6,514 bases of DNA from NCBI GenBank assembly GCA_946221035.1, contig CAMIME010000071.1, positions 1 to 6,514 on the forward strand, given 5' to 3'. The translations under genes were made by a program, and so were the position numbers. The notes under the pieces are model-generated. The model was not told where the DNA came from. It saw only the letters and a list, made by a program, of their open reading frames with translations, and searched no databases. This document shows positions 5,723 to 6,514 of this stretch, piece after piece (positions within the stretch are counted from its first letter, which is position 1; the number at the start of each line of letters is the position of its first letter). The DNA is from an uncultured Campylobacter sp. (lineage in GTDB: Bacteria; Actinomycetota; Actinomycetes; Mycobacteriales; Mycobacteriaceae).

Positions 5723-5926
5723 ATGACGAAGACGTACCGGATTTCGGGTCCCACCGACGACATCGCGGTTGCATCGCTCGCCGACGAGCTTTCGCTTATC
5801 GACGGCGCACACGACGTAGACATCCAAGTCAACGATTCCCGCCTCACCGTGATCGGCGACAACTTCTCCGACGACGACGTCAAGCGCGCCGCCGAGAACG
5901 CCGGGTACGGTATCGAAGTGAACTAG
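5723..5926 (+). CDS. HMA-fold small protein lacking the metal-binding cysteines
   Basis: A 67-residue protein that aligns along its length with the CopZ-like protein encoded next to it: TYRISGPTDD against QYKVEGMTCG, then LADELSLIDGAHDVD against IGEIAGVTAVK, then NFSDDDVKRAAENAGYGI against GFSDEQVAAAVKEAGYTL. It therefore has the HMA ferredoxin-like fold, but the metal loop GMTCxxC reads GPTDDIA (9-15) and the protein contains no cysteine, so it cannot bind Cu(I) in the usual way. It is strongly acidic. GAGGAGG at 5706-5712 lies 10 nt before the ATG, and the next gene follows after 38 nt, so the two are likely co-transcribed. It might be a partner or regulator of CopZ, or a diverged paralogue with a new role. 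Function unknown. Confidence 0.8.
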   Translation: MTKTYRISGPTDDIAVASLADELSLIDGAHDVDIQVNDSRLTVIGDNFSDDDVKRAAENAGYGIEVN

Positions 5927-5964
5927 CTGAAAGATCTGGGCAAGAACCGAAAGGAGCGGCCAAC

Positions 5965-6162
5965 ATGGCACAGCAGTACAAGGTTGAGGGCATGACCTGC
6001 GGGCACTGCGAGCTGAGCGTGCAGGAAGAGATCGGCGAGATCGCGGGCGTGACCGCAGTGAAGGCCGACCACACCACCGGCGACGTCACCGTCGAGGGCG
6101 AGGGCTTCAGCGACGAGCAGGTTGCCGCCGCGGTGAAGGAAGCCGGCTACACGCTGAAGTAG
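5965..6162 (+). CDS. copZ: CopZ-like copper chaperone (HMA domain)
   Basis: A 65-residue single HMA domain. The metal loop GMTCGHC (9-15, Cys12 and Cys15) binds soft metal, usually Cu(I), in this family, and the C-terminal AAVKEAGY helix end is typical. Such chaperones carry copper in the cytosol to a P1B ATPase; the gene for one begins 63 bp downstream. AAAGGAG (5950-5956) sits 8 nt before the ATG, and the cysteine-less paralogue precedes it by 38 nt. No CsoR-type operator was found upstream of this pair, although one lies between it and copA. The His in GHC is common among CopZ-type proteins; silver or zinc as ligand cannot be excluded. Confidence 0.92.
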   Translation: MAQQYKVEGMTCGHCELSVQEEIGEIAGVTAVKADHTTGDVTVEGEGFSDEQVAAAVKEAGYTLK

Positions 6163-6170
6163 TCGGAGGA

Positions 6171-6187
6171 GCCCCTGGCGTAGGGGC
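6171..6187 (+). terminator. Weak hairpin after the CopZ gene
   Basis: GCCCCT (6171-6176) can pair with AGGGGC (6182-6187) around the 5-nt loop GGCGT, starting 8 nt after the stop. No U-run follows, so this may only attenuate or stabilise the transcript, and some read-through into copA is possible. Confidence 0.35.
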
Positions 6188-6196
6188 CCTAGCCAG

Positions 6197-6213
6197 ATAC
6201 CCCCAGGGGGTAT
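6197..6213. promoter_or_regulatory. CsoR-type copper operator upstream of copA
   Basis: ATACCCCC-A-GGGGGTAT is a perfect 17-bp palindrome matching the known CsoR operator form (TACCC...GGGTA with a G/C-rich centre). CsoR represses when copper-free and releases DNA on binding Cu(I). The site overlaps the start of the predicted -10, so binding would block copA transcription directly. csoR itself is not in the window. Confidence 0.85.
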
Positions 6214-6216
6214 AGG
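6211..6216 (+). promoter_or_regulatory. Predicted copA -10 element
   Basis: TATAGG overlaps the right arm of the copper operator. Transcription starting about 7 nt downstream would begin near 6223, only a few bases before the copA ATG at 6226, so the mRNA could be leaderless. No good -35 is visible at 17 bp (CCTAGC), as can happen in strongly regulated promoters. Confidence 0.45.
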
Positions 6217-6225
6217 GTGGGGTGC

Positions 6226-6514
6226 ATGACACCACCCGAAACACCTATCGCCGCGCCGGACGTCCCGGCCCTGCGACACATTGAACTGGGTGTGACGGGC
6301 ATGACCTGCGCGTCGTGCTCCTCGCGCATCCAGCGCAAATTGAACAAACTCGACGGGGTCGAGGCCGCGGTGAACTACTCCACCGAGACCGCAACCGTGG
6401 ATTTTGACCCCGGAATGCACTCCACCGACGACCTGATCCAAACAGTGCGCGACGCGGGATACGACGCATTCACCCTCGCCGGCGACTCGCCGGGGGGCGG
6501 GTTGGATGAGGGGG
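6226..6514 (+). CDS. copA: Copper-translocating P1B-type ATPase, N-terminal part (truncated by window end)
   Basis: The frame is open from the ATG to the window end (about 96 residues). After a ~18-residue Pro/Ala-rich lead, HIELGVTGMTCASCSSRIQRKLNKLDGV is an HMA domain with GMTCASC (25-31, Cys28 and Cys31). It continues through AAVNYSTETATVDFD and DLIQTVRDAGYDA, the standard end of the domain, then a Gly-rich linker. GMTCASC is characteristic of CopA-type ATPases, which export Cu(I) using ATP; the transmembrane and catalytic parts (CPC, DKTGT) must lie beyond the edge. An in-frame GTG at 6217 is an alternative start but overlaps the promoter. GGGTGGGG just upstream is a poor Shine-Dalgarno. 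The upstream operator predicts induction by copper. Confidence 0.9.
   Translation, partial: MTPPETPIAAPDVPALRHIELGVTGMTCASCSSRIQRKLNKLDGVEAAVNYSTETATVDFDPGMHSTDDLIQTVRDAGYDAFTLAGDSPGGGLDEG

Noticed and set aside
5160..5726. Plus-strand open frame opposite thioredoxin
   Set aside because: Shadow of the thioredoxin gene, whose WCGPC active site and terminator fix the real strand.
5923..6441. 172-codon minus-strand open frame across copZ and copA
   Set aside because: Crosses the copper operator and opposes two well-supported HMA coding regions; no family features.

Overview
The window is GC-rich chromosomal DNA from an actinobacterium of the Corynebacterium/mycolic-acid group. This rests on four things: the actinobacterial 5' end of a 16S rRNA gene at the left edge (a Corynebacterium-like GGAGAGTTTGATCCTGG start), a PspA whose N terminus (MANPF.KGWNYLM) matches the mycobacterial/corynebacterial form, strong GGAGG-type ribosome binding sites, and an actinobacterial CsoR-type copper operator. 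I infer the genus and cannot prove it from this window.

Layout. Positions 1-51 hold the first ~51 nt of a 16S rRNA gene on the minus strand. Positions 52-562 hold its long G/U-rich leader, with a boxA-like antitermination motif, a likely rRNA promoter and a 17-bp direct repeat. Next comes a three-gene minus-strand operon, 2736 to 563: a GntR/YtrA-type repressor, an ABC ATPase and a ten-TM ABC permease with internal two-fold repetition. These genes are translationally tight (ATGA overlap, then TAA directly abutting ATG). Upstream of the repressor is a recognisable promoter with a TTAGTT-N4-AACTAA palindrome just downstream of the -10, the probable autoregulatory operator.

Divergent from this, on the plus strand, is a 440-aa NYN (PIN-like RNase) protein with a long disordered linker. 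It converges on a minus-strand pspA. The two genes overlap tail to tail by 4 bp inside a perfect 14-bp palindrome, so both proteins end in Arg-Asn-stop. Upstream of pspA, on the same strand, is a thioredoxin gene followed by a strong intrinsic terminator.

Divergent from the thioredoxin gene is a copper-handling block on the plus strand: a small HMA-fold protein that has lost its CxxC motif, a canonical CopZ-like chaperone with GMTCGHC, then a perfect 17-bp CsoR-type operator at the promoter of a copA-type P1B ATPase. Only the first ~96 residues of the ATPase, including its GMTCASC domain, lie in the window.

How the genes work together. The GntR-ABC operon is a self-regulated export or envelope-stress module of the YtrA type. 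PspA and thioredoxin suggest a membrane/redox stress neighbourhood. CopZ and CopA form a copper delivery and efflux pair. The least expected items are the cysteine-less HMA paralogue, the shared palindromic stop of the NYN and pspA genes, and a possible leaderless copA transcript. No mobile elements, CRISPR arrays or tRNA genes were seen.
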